A DNA stretch of 6,241 bases from DATJWY01 sp035500775 (lineage in GTDB: Bacteria; Pseudomonadota; Alphaproteobacteria; Acetobacterales; Acetobacteraceae), in contig DATJWY010000021.1 of the NCBI GenBank assembly GCA_035500775.1, positions 1-6,241 of the forward strand, given 5' to 3'. Shown one piece after another: positions 1 to 5,779 of the stretch. The position numbers and the translations under genes were made by a program. The notes under the pieces are model-generated. The model ran no database searches. It had not been told where the DNA came from and saw only the letters and a program-made list of their open reading frames with translations. Each line of letters opens with the position of its first letter. The stretch's first letter is position 1.

Positions 1-1
1 A

Positions 2-820
2 ATGCTTTCACATAGTGGACTGCTCCGCCGCGCCATCGGCCCCCTCCTGCTTGCGGGAATGCTCGCAGCCGGGTTGTGCTCGACGGCGCTGGCGGAAGGG
101 ACCGTGGTGCGTGTCGGCATCATGAGCGGCGAGGACGAGGATATCTGGCAGGTGGTGGCGCAAAACGCCGCCAAGGAAGGCCTCGACATCAAGATCACCG
201 TATTTGAGGACTACACCCAGCCCAATGAGGCGCTCGACGAGCACGACCTGGACGCCAACGCCTTCCAGCACAAGCCTTACCTGGACGCGCAGATCAAAGC
301 GCAAGGCTATCACATCGCGCCGGTCGGCTATACTTATGTTCAGCCGATCGGCCTCTACTCGGCGAAATACAAATCAGTCGCCGCTCTGCCCGACGGCGCC
401 GTCATCGGCGTGCCGAATGACCCCAGCAACGAGGGGCGCGCCCTGCTGCTCCTGCAAGGGCAAGGGCTGATCACCGTCGACCCGAACGCCGGCTTGCTGG
501 CAACGGCGCTCGATATCCAAAACAACCCCAGGCACATCGTCATCAGGGAGCTCGATGGAGGCATGATCGGCCGTTCACTTGGCGATCTCGATGCCGCCGT
601 CATCAACACAGACTGGGCGGTGAAGTCTGGCATCAATATCCCGCAGGAACGCATCGCGCAGGAACCAATCCAGAACAACCCCTACCGGAATTTCATCGCC
701 GTCAATACGGGAGACGCCAACGCGCCGTGGGTCAAGCTGCTGGTGGCGGCGTATCAGCAGAAGAATGTTTCCGCTGAAATTCTGAAAATCTACCACGGCA
801 CGACCCTCCCGGCTTGGTAA
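2..820 (+). CDS. metQ: MetQ/NlpA-family methionine-binding periplasmic protein
   Basis: This is the substrate-binding component of a D/L-methionine ABC importer. It captures the ligand in the periplasm and delivers it to MetI. The 272-residue length fits the NlpA/MetQ family. Family hallmarks are visible: an early beta strand (VVRVGI, about 35-40), D-L-D-A-N-A-F-Q-H-K-P-Y-L-D around 83-96, and NDPSNEGRALLLLQ around 139-152. The N-terminus has arginines at 9-10, a hydrophobic stretch and an ALA|EG site (cleavage after residue 31), which suggests signal peptidase I export. A cysteine sits at 26, but leucine precedes it, so the lipobox is poor and lipidation is doubtful. The start ATG lies one base inside the window, so no ribosome binding site can be checked and an earlier start is possible. 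metN follows 8 bases after the stop. The family call is firm. The exact ligand (methionine or a related compound) is inferred. Confidence 0.93.
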   Translation: MLSHSGLLRRAIGPLLLAGMLAAGLCSTALAEGTVVRVGIMSGEDEDIWQVVAQNAAKEGLDIKITVFEDYTQPNEALDEHDLDANAFQHKPYLDAQIKAQGYHIAPVGYTYVQPIGLYSAKYKSVAALPDGAVIGVPNDPSNEGRALLLLQGQGLITVDPNAGLLATALDIQNNPRHIVIRELDGGMIGRSLGDLDAAVINTDWAVKSGINIPQERIAQEPIQNNPYRNFIAVNTGDANAPWVKLLVAAYQQKNVSAEILKIYHGTTLPAW

Positions 821-828
821 CGACAAGC

Positions 829-1926
829 ATGTTGGATGGTTTCAGGCATGATGTCCGTGCAAATGAGAAGCGGGCGGCGGTCGATGCGCCGCCCGTTCTC
901 AGCCTGCGCAATGTCAGCCACGGCTTCGGCGCGGTCCGGGCCTTGGAAAATATTTCCTTCGATGTCGCAAGCGGCGAGGTGCTTGGCATCATCGGGCGCA
1001 GCGGGGCAGGCAAATCGACCCTGATCCGCTGTCTCAATGGGCTGGTCCGCCCCACCGCCGGCGTGATCGAAGTGGAGCAAAGCGACCTCACGACGCTCGA
1101 CGAAGCCGGGTTGCGCCGGATGCGCCGGCGGGTCGGCATGGTGTTCCAGCACTTCAATCTGCTGACCGCCAAAACCGCCGCCGACAACATCGCCCTCCCG
1201 CTGGAGATCGCGGGCTGGCCCGCCGCCAAACGCCGGGCCCGGGTGAGCGAACTGCTCGACATGGTCGGCCTGTCCGGCAAGGGCGGGGTCTATCCCGCGC
1301 GGCTCTCCGGCGGCCAGAAGCAGCGCATCGGCATCGCACGCGCGCTCGCCGCTTCGCCCGCCGTGTTGTTGTGCGATGAGGCGACATCGGCGCTCGATCC
1401 CGAAACCACGCGCTCCATTCTGGCTTTGCTTGACGACATCAACCGCACCCTCGGCCTCACCATCGTGCTCATCACCCATGAGATGAGCGTCATCCGCTCG
1501 CTAGCGCACCGTGTCCTGGTGCTCGATCACGGCCGCATCGTCGAGCGCGGGCCGGTCGCCGATATTTTCATGAATCCGCGCGAGGCCATCACGCGCAGCC
1601 TGCTGCTTGCCGTCAGACCTCGCCTTCCCGAGCGCATCGCCGCGGCGGTGCGCGCAACTTATAAGCCGGCGGATCTCCTTCTCCTGCGTCTTGAACTGGA
1701 CAAGGACAAGGCGCGCACCCCGCTGCTGGCCGATCTCTGCGCCGCGACCGGCGTGCGCGCCGTGCTATTGCATGGCGGCATCGACGATGTGCGCGGCGAA
1801 CCCGTCGGCACGCTGTTTATCGGCATCGCGGAGGAGGATCCGGTGCGGCGCGCGCCAGCCGTGCGCTTCCTGCTCGACCGCGCTGCACAAGGAGAGGTTC
1901 TCGGCTATGTCCCCGCTACTGTTTGA
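829..1926 (+). CDS. metN: MetN, methionine ABC importer ATP-binding protein with NIL domain
   Basis: This ATPase powers methionine import on the cytoplasmic face together with MetI. Numbered from the ATG at 829 (365 residues), it shows Walker A GRSGAGKST at 56-64, the Q-loop glutamine near 107, signature LSGGQ at 159-163, Walker B VLLCDE at 179-184, D-loop SALD at 187-190 and the H-loop histidine at 217. All catalytic elements are intact. Residues from about 280 to 360 match the C-terminal NIL (ACT-like) domain of MetN, which in E. coli binds cytoplasmic methionine and inhibits transport, so the same feedback is likely here. An in-frame TTG at 814 would overlap metQ. I prefer ATG 829 because it already leaves about 20 residues before the first ABC strand and leaves a normal 8-base gap. 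Neither start has a strong Shine-Dalgarno, so translation may be coupled to metQ. Confidence 0.94.
   Translation: MLDGFRHDVRANEKRAAVDAPPVLSLRNVSHGFGAVRALENISFDVASGEVLGIIGRSGAGKSTLIRCLNGLVRPTAGVIEVEQSDLTTLDEAGLRRMRRRVGMVFQHFNLLTAKTAADNIALPLEIAGWPAAKRRARVSELLDMVGLSGKGGVYPARLSGGQKQRIGIARALAASPAVLLCDEATSALDPETTRSILALLDDINRTLGLTIVLITHEMSVIRSLAHRVLVLDHGRIVERGPVADIFMNPREAITRSLLLAVRPRLPERIAAAVRATYKPADLLLLRLELDKDKARTPLLADLCAATGVRAVLLHGGIDDVRGEPVGTLFIGIAEEDPVRRAPAVRFLLDRAAQGEVLGYVPATV
1889..1897 (+). promoter_or_regulatory. Ribosome binding site of metI
   Basis: AAGGAGAGG lies inside the 3' end of metN, 9 bases before the ATG at 1907. It decides the metI start: the frame is open upstream to 1607, but that part is only the shadow of metN read in another frame. 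Confidence 0.8.
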
Positions 1927-2563
1927 TCTCGTCTTACAATCCCTGTGGCAGACCGTGGCGATGGTCGCAGCATCGGGCGCGATTGCCGTAATCGCGGGCC
2001 TACCAATCGCCGTGCTGCTCGTCGTCACCGCCCGCGAGGGCATCCTACCCTATCCGGCCATCCATTGCTTTCTCGGGTGGATCGTCAACGCCTTCCGCTC
2101 GGTGCCGTTCATCATTCTTCTGGTACTGCTGATCCCTCTCACCCGCCTGATCGCGGGCACCTCTCTGGGCACCGCCGCCGCGATCGTCCCGCTGTCGATC
2201 GCCTGCATCCCCTATTACGCGCGGATCGCCGAAGTCTCCTTGCGCGAGGTCGATCGCGGCGTCATCGATGCCGTCGGCGCCATGGGCGCAACACGATGGA
2301 CCATCGTGCGAAAAGTCATCCTGCCCGAAGCGCTGCCCGGCCTGATCTCGGGCGTGACGGTCACGCTCGTCACGCTCCTCGGCGCGTCCGCGATGGCTGG
2401 CGCGATCGGTGCGGGCGGCTTGGGCGATCTCGCGATCCGCTACGGCTATCAGAGATTCGAGACCAACGTTATGTTCGTGATTGTTCTCATTCTCATCGTT
2501 ATGACCTGCAGCGTGCAATTTGCCGGCGACCGCCTGGCGAAATGGCTGGACCACCGCACCTGA
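1907..2563 (+). CDS. metI: MetI, methionine ABC importer permease
   Basis: This is the inner-membrane permease of the importer; a dimer forms the translocation path. The 218-residue length is typical of MetI. Hydrophobic segments are seen at about 9-40, 54-83, 88-107, 143-170 and 187-207, matching the five-helix MetI fold. The EAA-type coupling loop, which contacts the ATPase, runs from about 109 to 146: E-V-S-L-R-E-V, then D-A-V-G-A-M-G-A-T, then I-L-P-E-A-L-P-G-L. The GAIGAGGLGDLAIRYGYQRF segment (165-184) is also characteristic of the family. The start overlaps metN by 20 bases and has a good ribosome binding site within metN, so the two are translated from one message. Gene order is Q-N-I rather than the N-I-Q of E. 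coli. Confidence 0.94.
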   Translation: MSPLLFDLVLQSLWQTVAMVAASGAIAVIAGLPIAVLLVVTAREGILPYPAIHCFLGWIVNAFRSVPFIILLVLLIPLTRLIAGTSLGTAAAIVPLSIACIPYYARIAEVSLREVDRGVIDAVGAMGATRWTIVRKVILPEALPGLISGVTVTLVTLLGASAMAGAIGAGGLGDLAIRYGYQRFETNVMFVIVLILIVMTCSVQFAGDRLAKWLDHRT

Positions 2564-2608
2564 CCGAAGGGGGCAAGTGGCTGTGAAGCCGCAAACAAAT
2601 GGGAATGC

Positions 2609-2646
2609 CGTTCAGGCTGAGCCGAGCAACCTGAACGCGATTTAAT
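2609..2646 (+). terminator. Possible terminator of metQNI
   Basis: CGTTCAGG (2609-2616) and CCTGAACG (2630-2637) form a perfect 8-base stem with a 13-base loop, beginning 46 bases after the metI stop. The following CGATTTAAT has only a short T run, so intrinsic termination would be weak. The stem could instead protect the 3' end of the message. Confidence 0.4.
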
Positions 2647-2695
2647 AGGCTCTGCTCAAACCGACTCAAATTACGCGACGGCAGACGATTATTTT

Positions 2696-2726
2696 TTGAC
2701 ATGCGGCGATTTATTTAATCGATTAA
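2696..2726 (+). promoter_or_regulatory. Candidate promoter -35 with palindromic operator
   Basis: A consensus TTGACA at 2696-2701 is followed at a 17-base spacing by TCGATT, a poor -10 hexamer. The -10 position lies within TTAATCGATTAA (2715-2726), a perfect 12-base palindrome of the kind bound by dimeric repressors. A promoter blocked by a dimeric regulator fits, but no regulator is encoded in the window, so its identity is unknown. Confidence 0.35.
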
Positions 2727-2739
2727 CTGTTAGCATGAT

Positions 2740-2771
2740 TTGACAAGCTGCACGCGCGCATTAACTATACT
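2740..2771 (+). promoter_or_regulatory. Second candidate promoter upstream of the barrel gene
   Basis: TTGACA at 2740-2745 is a perfect -35. TATACT at 2766-2771 matches the -10 consensus at 5 of 6 positions, but the spacer is 20 bases, longer than optimal. At 17-base spacing the hexamer would be AACTAT, a poorer match. Transcription from here would leave a leader of about 270 bases before the gene at 3051. Confidence 0.35.
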
Positions 2772-2803
2772 AATACGATCGATTTAAAGTTATTAATTGC
2801 GCG
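2755..2803. repeat. Spaced inverted repeat in the promoter region
   Basis: CGCGCATTAA (2755-2764) is mirrored by TTAATTGCGCG (2793-2803), whose reverse complement CGCGCAATTAA differs by one inserted A. The arms are 28 bases apart. The left arm overlaps the spacer of the candidate promoter at 2740-2771 and the right arm would lie just downstream of its transcription start. It could be a pair of operator half-sites or a stem in the leader RNA. Confidence 0.4.
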
Positions 2804-3050
2804 AACTACAGGAGCTTACAACAACCGCATCCATGGTGACTTTGGACGATGTTCCGACAAAATCACCTTTGTTTCATGTGTCATGCAATTTGAACGAAAT
2901 AACCTTTCAATTTTGAAATTACACCAAATTTTTCCGCGTTTTTTAAAGCAAAAATCGCTCTTACGATCATCTGAAGCGATTGCCCCGAAATCCGCTGCGC
3001 GCCCGGCGCCCGCATGTTCTGCCGTCATTTAGCGATATGAGAGAAAGTAA

Positions 3051-4133
3051 ATGCCGATTATAGACTTCGATGATACCCGCACTGCGTTTTACATGGTCCG
3101 TCACACGACATCAGAACCGAGCTGGTTCATGAAATATGTGGGGCTTATGCCCAAAACGGCCGGCCTTCTGACGGGCCTTTTCAGCATTGGCCTGTGTGTT
3201 TCGGCGCACGCGCAGGAGGTCAGCCAGACCTCGATCGAGCAGCAGACCGTGAGCAACCAGTGGTTCACCGGCTCGCTGGTGTCGCCCTCGCCGGCCTTGC
3301 CGAAGGCGGGCCTGGTGGCGATCGAGCCTTATGACATCGTCACGCTCGGGACGGGCTATTACGACGCCAGCGGGCACCACCATGGCGGGAGCGACAATGC
3401 GCGGACCGAGACGGGGCTGTCGCTGTTCGAATACGGCCTCACCGACCGGCTGAGCATCGAGACGATCCCCGCCGACAATTTCTCATGGAACAGCACGAAT
3501 ACCTCGCGCGGCCAGCGCGTGTCCGATCTGCCCATCGACCTGAAATACCGCGTGCTCAACGCGAACACCGTGACGGGCGCCCCGTCGGTGACCTTCGACC
3601 TCGGCATGGAATTCCCGACCGGCTCCTACGACCGGCTCGGCTCCGGGCTCGATGGCACGGGCGGCGGCAGCTACAATCTGCGCCAGGGGATTACCCTGCA
3701 ATCCCTGTTCGACACCTGGGGCAACCACCCGCTGCGCATCCGCGTGTGGGAACAGTTCCAGCTGCCGCTCACCCATCCCTCCGTCAAGGATGTGAGCGTC
3801 TACGGCACCGGGACCGGGTTTGACGGCACGGCGCATCCGGGCAGCCAGTGGGCCGCCGGCATTTCGCCCGAATACGGGCTCACCCAGCGCTGGCTGCTCG
3901 CGACGGATATTGTCTACACCTATGCCGACGGCTCCCGGGTGCGCGGCACCGATGCTGGCGGGGACAATGTGAATTTCAGCTCGGGCAGCAGCAAGAGCTG
4001 GTCCTTTGCCCCGGCGGTCGAATATAACTGGTCGCCGCTCTATGGCATCATCGCCGGCGTGCAGTTCAGCTTTGCGGGCCATAACACGAGCTCCTACGTC
4101 GCGCCGCAAATCGCCTTGAACATGGTTTTCTGA
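3051..4133 (+). CDS. Outer-membrane beta-barrel, phenol-degradation MetA-type transporter family
   Basis: This is a predicted exported barrel, likely a channel for small or hydrophobic molecules. Residues 27-54 form a Sec signal (MKYVGLMPKTAG, then a hydrophobic core, then AHA|QE), giving a mature protein of about 306 residues. The mature part alternates polar and aromatic strands with G-rich turns, contains segments typical of the family (EYGLTDRLSIETIP near 126-139, SDLPIDLKYRVLN, FDLGMEFPTGSY, SPEYGLTQRWLLATDIVYTY), and ends in phenylalanine (ALNMVF), the usual barrel-assembly signal. Resemblance is to the Pfam group 'putative MetA-pathway of phenol degradation', whose members are mostly annotated as transporters; the substrate is unknown. 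The ATG at 3051 has a weak purine-rich site (GAGAAAG, 3041-3047). Starts at 3093 or 3129 would give a shorter signal peptide but have no visible ribosome binding site. A PLP enzyme gene follows after 93 bases. Confidence 0.78.
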   Translation: MPIIDFDDTRTAFYMVRHTTSEPSWFMKYVGLMPKTAGLLTGLFSIGLCVSAHAQEVSQTSIEQQTVSNQWFTGSLVSPSPALPKAGLVAIEPYDIVTLGTGYYDASGHHHGGSDNARTETGLSLFEYGLTDRLSIETIPADNFSWNSTNTSRGQRVSDLPIDLKYRVLNANTVTGAPSVTFDLGMEFPTGSYDRLGSGLDGTGGGSYNLRQGITLQSLFDTWGNHPLRIRVWEQFQLPLTHPSVKDVSVYGTGTGFDGTAHPGSQWAAGISPEYGLTQRWLLATDIVYTYADGSRVRGTDAGGDNVNFSSGSSKSWSFAPAVEYNWSPLYGIIAGVQFSFAGHNTSSYVAPQIALNMVF

Positions 4134-4226
4134 CACAGAACGCTTTTTGCTGTAATGTCGAAATCGTATCATTTTGGATTAATGTCTGCTTCACCCGGAA
4201 TTCTTCATCAAAGGCAGGAGATACAC
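4134..4226 (+). other. Short gap between barrel gene and PLP-enzyme gene
   Basis: These 93 bases hold no convincing terminator or promoter; hexamers such as TTGCTG at 4147 lack a well-spaced partner. In-frame ATGs at 4155 and 4182 precede the likely enzyme start but have no ribosome binding site. I see no SAM or other riboswitch consensus. Co-transcription of the two flanking genes is possible. Confidence 0.4.
4212..4220 (+). promoter_or_regulatory. Ribosome binding site of the PLP enzyme gene
   Basis: AGGCAGGAG ends 6 bases before the ATG at 4227. It is the reason to reject the earlier in-frame ATGs at 4155 and 4182, which would add 24 or 15 residues unlike the start of this family. Confidence 0.8.
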
Positions 4227-5510
4227 ATGACGGCTCCCCGTCCTTATAAGACTCACATTGGCCAGCACGCCCTGCATCCCGAGACCCAGATGCTGAATTA
4301 TGGCTTCGACCCGGAACTCTCCGAAGGCGCGGTCAAACCGCCCGTGTTTCTCACCTCTACCTTCGTCTTCAAAACCGCTGAAGATGGACGTGATTTTTTT
4401 GATTTTGTTTCGGGGCGCCGCGAACCTCCGGCCGGTACCAGAGCCGGACTCGTCTATTCGCGATTCAACCATCCGAACAGCGAAATCGTTGAAGATAGGC
4501 TTGCCGTCTATGAACGCACGGAAAGCTGTGTGTTGTTCTCCTCCGGCATGTCCGCAATCGCCACAACCTTGCTGGCCTTGGCCCGTCCGGGTGATGTGAT
4601 TCTCCATTCGCAACCGCTCTACGGCGGAACAGAAACGCTTTTAGCAAAAACTTTTGCGAATCTGAACATCACCGCCGTCGGTTTTTCGGATGGTGTGAAC
4701 GAAGCCTCGGTGCAAATGATCGCCGAAGAGGCGCTGGCGAAGGGGCGTATCTCGATCATCCTGATCGAAACGCCCGCCAACCCCACCAATAGCCTGGTCG
4801 ATGTCGCGATGATCCGCCGCGTCGCCGAAAGAATCGGCCAAAAACAGGGGCACAGGCCCATCATTGCCTGCGATAACACCCTGCTCGGACCGGTCTTCCA
4901 GCGCCCCATCGAGCACGGCGCCGACATCTCGCTCTATTCATTGACCAAATATGTTGGCGGCCATTCAGACCTGATCGCCGGGGCGGCCTTGGGGGCGAAG
5001 GCGACCATGAGGCCGATCAAGTTGCTTCGCAGCGCTATTGGCACGCAGCTCGACCCCCATTCCTGCTGGATGCTGGGGCGCTCCCTGGAAACGCTCAGCA
5101 TTCGCATGGAAAAAGCCAACGACAACGCCATGGCTGTGGCGAATTTCCTGCGCAACCACCCGAAGGTGGAAAAAATCCATTACCTGCCCTACCACGAAAA
5201 ATCTTCGCCTCTTGGCCGCACGTTCGCGGCGCAATGCTCAGGGGCCGGTTCAACTTTCTCATTCGATATTCTCGGGGGCCAGCCTGCGGCCTTTAAGTTT
5301 CTCAACGCGCTGCAGATCTTGAAATTAGCGGTCAGCCTGGGCGGCACGGAATCTCTCGCCAGCCATCCGGCCACGATGACTCATTCAGGTGTGCCGGCGG
5401 ATGTGCGACATAAGATTGGCATCCTTGATTCGACGATCAGGCTATCCATCGGCATCGAACATCCCGACGATCTTATCGCTGATCTCGCGCAATCTCTCGA
5501 CATCACTTGA
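4227..5510 (+). CDS. Cystathionine gamma-synthase-family PLP-dependent enzyme
   Basis: This is a cytoplasmic trans-sulfuration enzyme of the Cys/Met-metabolism PLP family (fold type I, normally a tetramer). Members make or cleave C-S bonds at the gamma or beta carbon of substrates such as cystathionine, activated homoserine or methionine. In the 427-residue product the motif set is complete: YSR at 77-79 and SGM at 106-108 (phosphate binding), LYGGT at 131-135 with the ring-stacking tyrosine 132, aspartate 216 in ACDNT (pyridine nitrogen), lysine 241 in SLTKYVGGHSD (Schiff base), SLGGTESLASHP at 370-381 and arginine 405 in IRLSIG (substrate carboxylate). The LYGGT motif lacks the cysteine found as LYGC in classic methionine gamma-lyase. 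A segment D-F-F-D-F-V-S-G-R-R-E-P-P before YSRFNHPN marks a subgroup usually named only 'cystathionine gamma-synthase family protein'. The exact reaction cannot be read from sequence. Parts of the 5' half look less GC-rich than its neighbours. Confidence 0.88.
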   Translation: MTAPRPYKTHIGQHALHPETQMLNYGFDPELSEGAVKPPVFLTSTFVFKTAEDGRDFFDFVSGRREPPAGTRAGLVYSRFNHPNSEIVEDRLAVYERTESCVLFSSGMSAIATTLLALARPGDVILHSQPLYGGTETLLAKTFANLNITAVGFSDGVNEASVQMIAEEALAKGRISIILIETPANPTNSLVDVAMIRRVAERIGQKQGHRPIIACDNTLLGPVFQRPIEHGADISLYSLTKYVGGHSDLIAGAALGAKATMRPIKLLRSAIGTQLDPHSCWMLGRSLETLSIRMEKANDNAMAVANFLRNHPKVEKIHYLPYHEKSSPLGRTFAAQCSGAGSTFSFDILGGQPAAFKFLNALQILKLAVSLGGTESLASHPATMTHSGVPADVRHKIGILDSTIRLSIGIEHPDDLIADLAQSLDIT

Positions 5511-5543
5511 CATTATTGATTTGCGCTCAGATTTGACCCGGGA

Positions 5544-5634
5544 TTTTCATAGGGAGTTGATCCGCATATGGATGCTCCACTTTAACTGAATGGGCTTGGG
5601 AACGACCTGAAAGTGGGTCAACTCCCCGTGAAAA
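5544..5634. repeat. Imperfect inverted repeat, possible IS-end remnant
   Basis: The left arm 5544-5563 (TTTTCATAGGGAGTTGATCC) and the right arm 5615-5634 (GGGTCAACTCCCCGTGAAAA) are reverse complements at 17 of 20 positions, separated by 51 bases. Inside, CCACTTT (5577-5583) mirrors AAAGTGG (5610-5616). The motif TTGAYCC appears three times: + strand at 5533 and 5557, and minus strand at 5615-5621. Layered repeats of this kind resemble the multi-repeat ends of insertion sequences, perhaps the IS21 type, but no transposase remains here. A large RNA hairpin after the enzyme gene is the alternative. There is no T run, so it is not a standard intrinsic terminator. Confidence 0.5.
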
Positions 5635-5658
5635 CTTGGCGTCGCTCGGGCTGCCAAG
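5635..5658. repeat. Small hairpin adjoining the inverted repeat
   Basis: CTTGGC (5635-5640) and GCCAAG (5653-5658) form a perfect 6-base stem with a 12-base loop, directly abutting the larger inverted repeat. No T tract follows. A second weak hairpin, TGATGCC/GGC-CT-ATCA, lies at 5666-5684, and a run of six T (5696-5701) comes 11 bases after it. That could serve as a weak terminator before thiM, but the stem is poor. Confidence 0.3.
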
Positions 5659-5779
5659 TAGTGACTGATGCCTTCGGCCTATCATGTTGAACAAGTTTTT
5701 TGGCTTTTCTGAATGAACCATGTATGTCTATTTTTTCTGTAGATAAAACGGCATACACATCATGAGGTAGAGTAAAGCG

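Larger units (their letters stand above)
2564..3050. other. 487-base intergenic region with AT-rich centre
   Basis: No gene is supported here. The first 120 bases hold a stem-loop after metI. From about 2691 to 2960 the G+C falls to about 37% by hand count, well below the flanking genes. This part carries two TTGACA hexamers, a perfect palindrome, a spaced inverted repeat and a pair of similar AT-rich motifs (CAATTTGAA at 2886-2894 and CAATTTTGAA at 2908-2917, starts 22 bases apart). The layout suggests a regulated promoter and long leader for the gene at 3051. A 70-codon minus-strand frame at 2816-3028 has no recognisable protein character. Confidence 0.6.
5511..5779. other. Intergenic region between the PLP enzyme gene and thiM
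   Basis: These 269 bases are non-coding. They contain the inverted repeat at 5544-5634, the small hairpins at 5635-5684, and an AT-richer stretch (5685-5760) that probably holds the thiM promoter. TTGAAC at 5687-5692 could be a -35, but no good -10 sits at the right spacing. TAGATA at 5740-5745 resembles a -10 without a matching -35. I do not assign a promoter. Confidence 0.4.

Noticed and set aside
814..828. TTG start for metN overlapping metQ
   Set aside because: TTG is rare and has no ribosome binding site; the ATG at 829 is in the same frame and leaves a complete ABC domain.
1607..1906. Upstream in-frame extension of metI
   Set aside because: These codons overlap the NIL domain of metN, look like scrambled R/C/S-rich sequence, and the real start has a ribosome binding site at 1889-1897.
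2816..3028. 70-codon minus-strand reading frame in the large gap
   Set aside because: It has no recognisable motif, no convincing ribosome binding site, and lies in what looks like promoter and leader DNA.
3483..4172. 229-codon minus-strand frame opposite the barrel gene
   Set aside because: It is a GC-rich antisense shadow with low-complexity A/R/G composition; the + strand frame has a signal peptide and barrel features.
2564..4226. SAM-sensing riboswitch upstream of the methionine-related genes
   Set aside because: I looked for SAM-I and SAM-II consensus blocks in both gaps and found none. The leader of metQ lies outside the window and cannot be judged.
5511..5779. TPP riboswitch upstream of thiM
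   Set aside because: The conserved CUGAGA and ACCUGAU...GGAUAAUGCCAGCGUAGGGA elements are not present; the isolated ACCTGA near 5605 belongs to the inverted-repeat region and lacks the rest of the fold.
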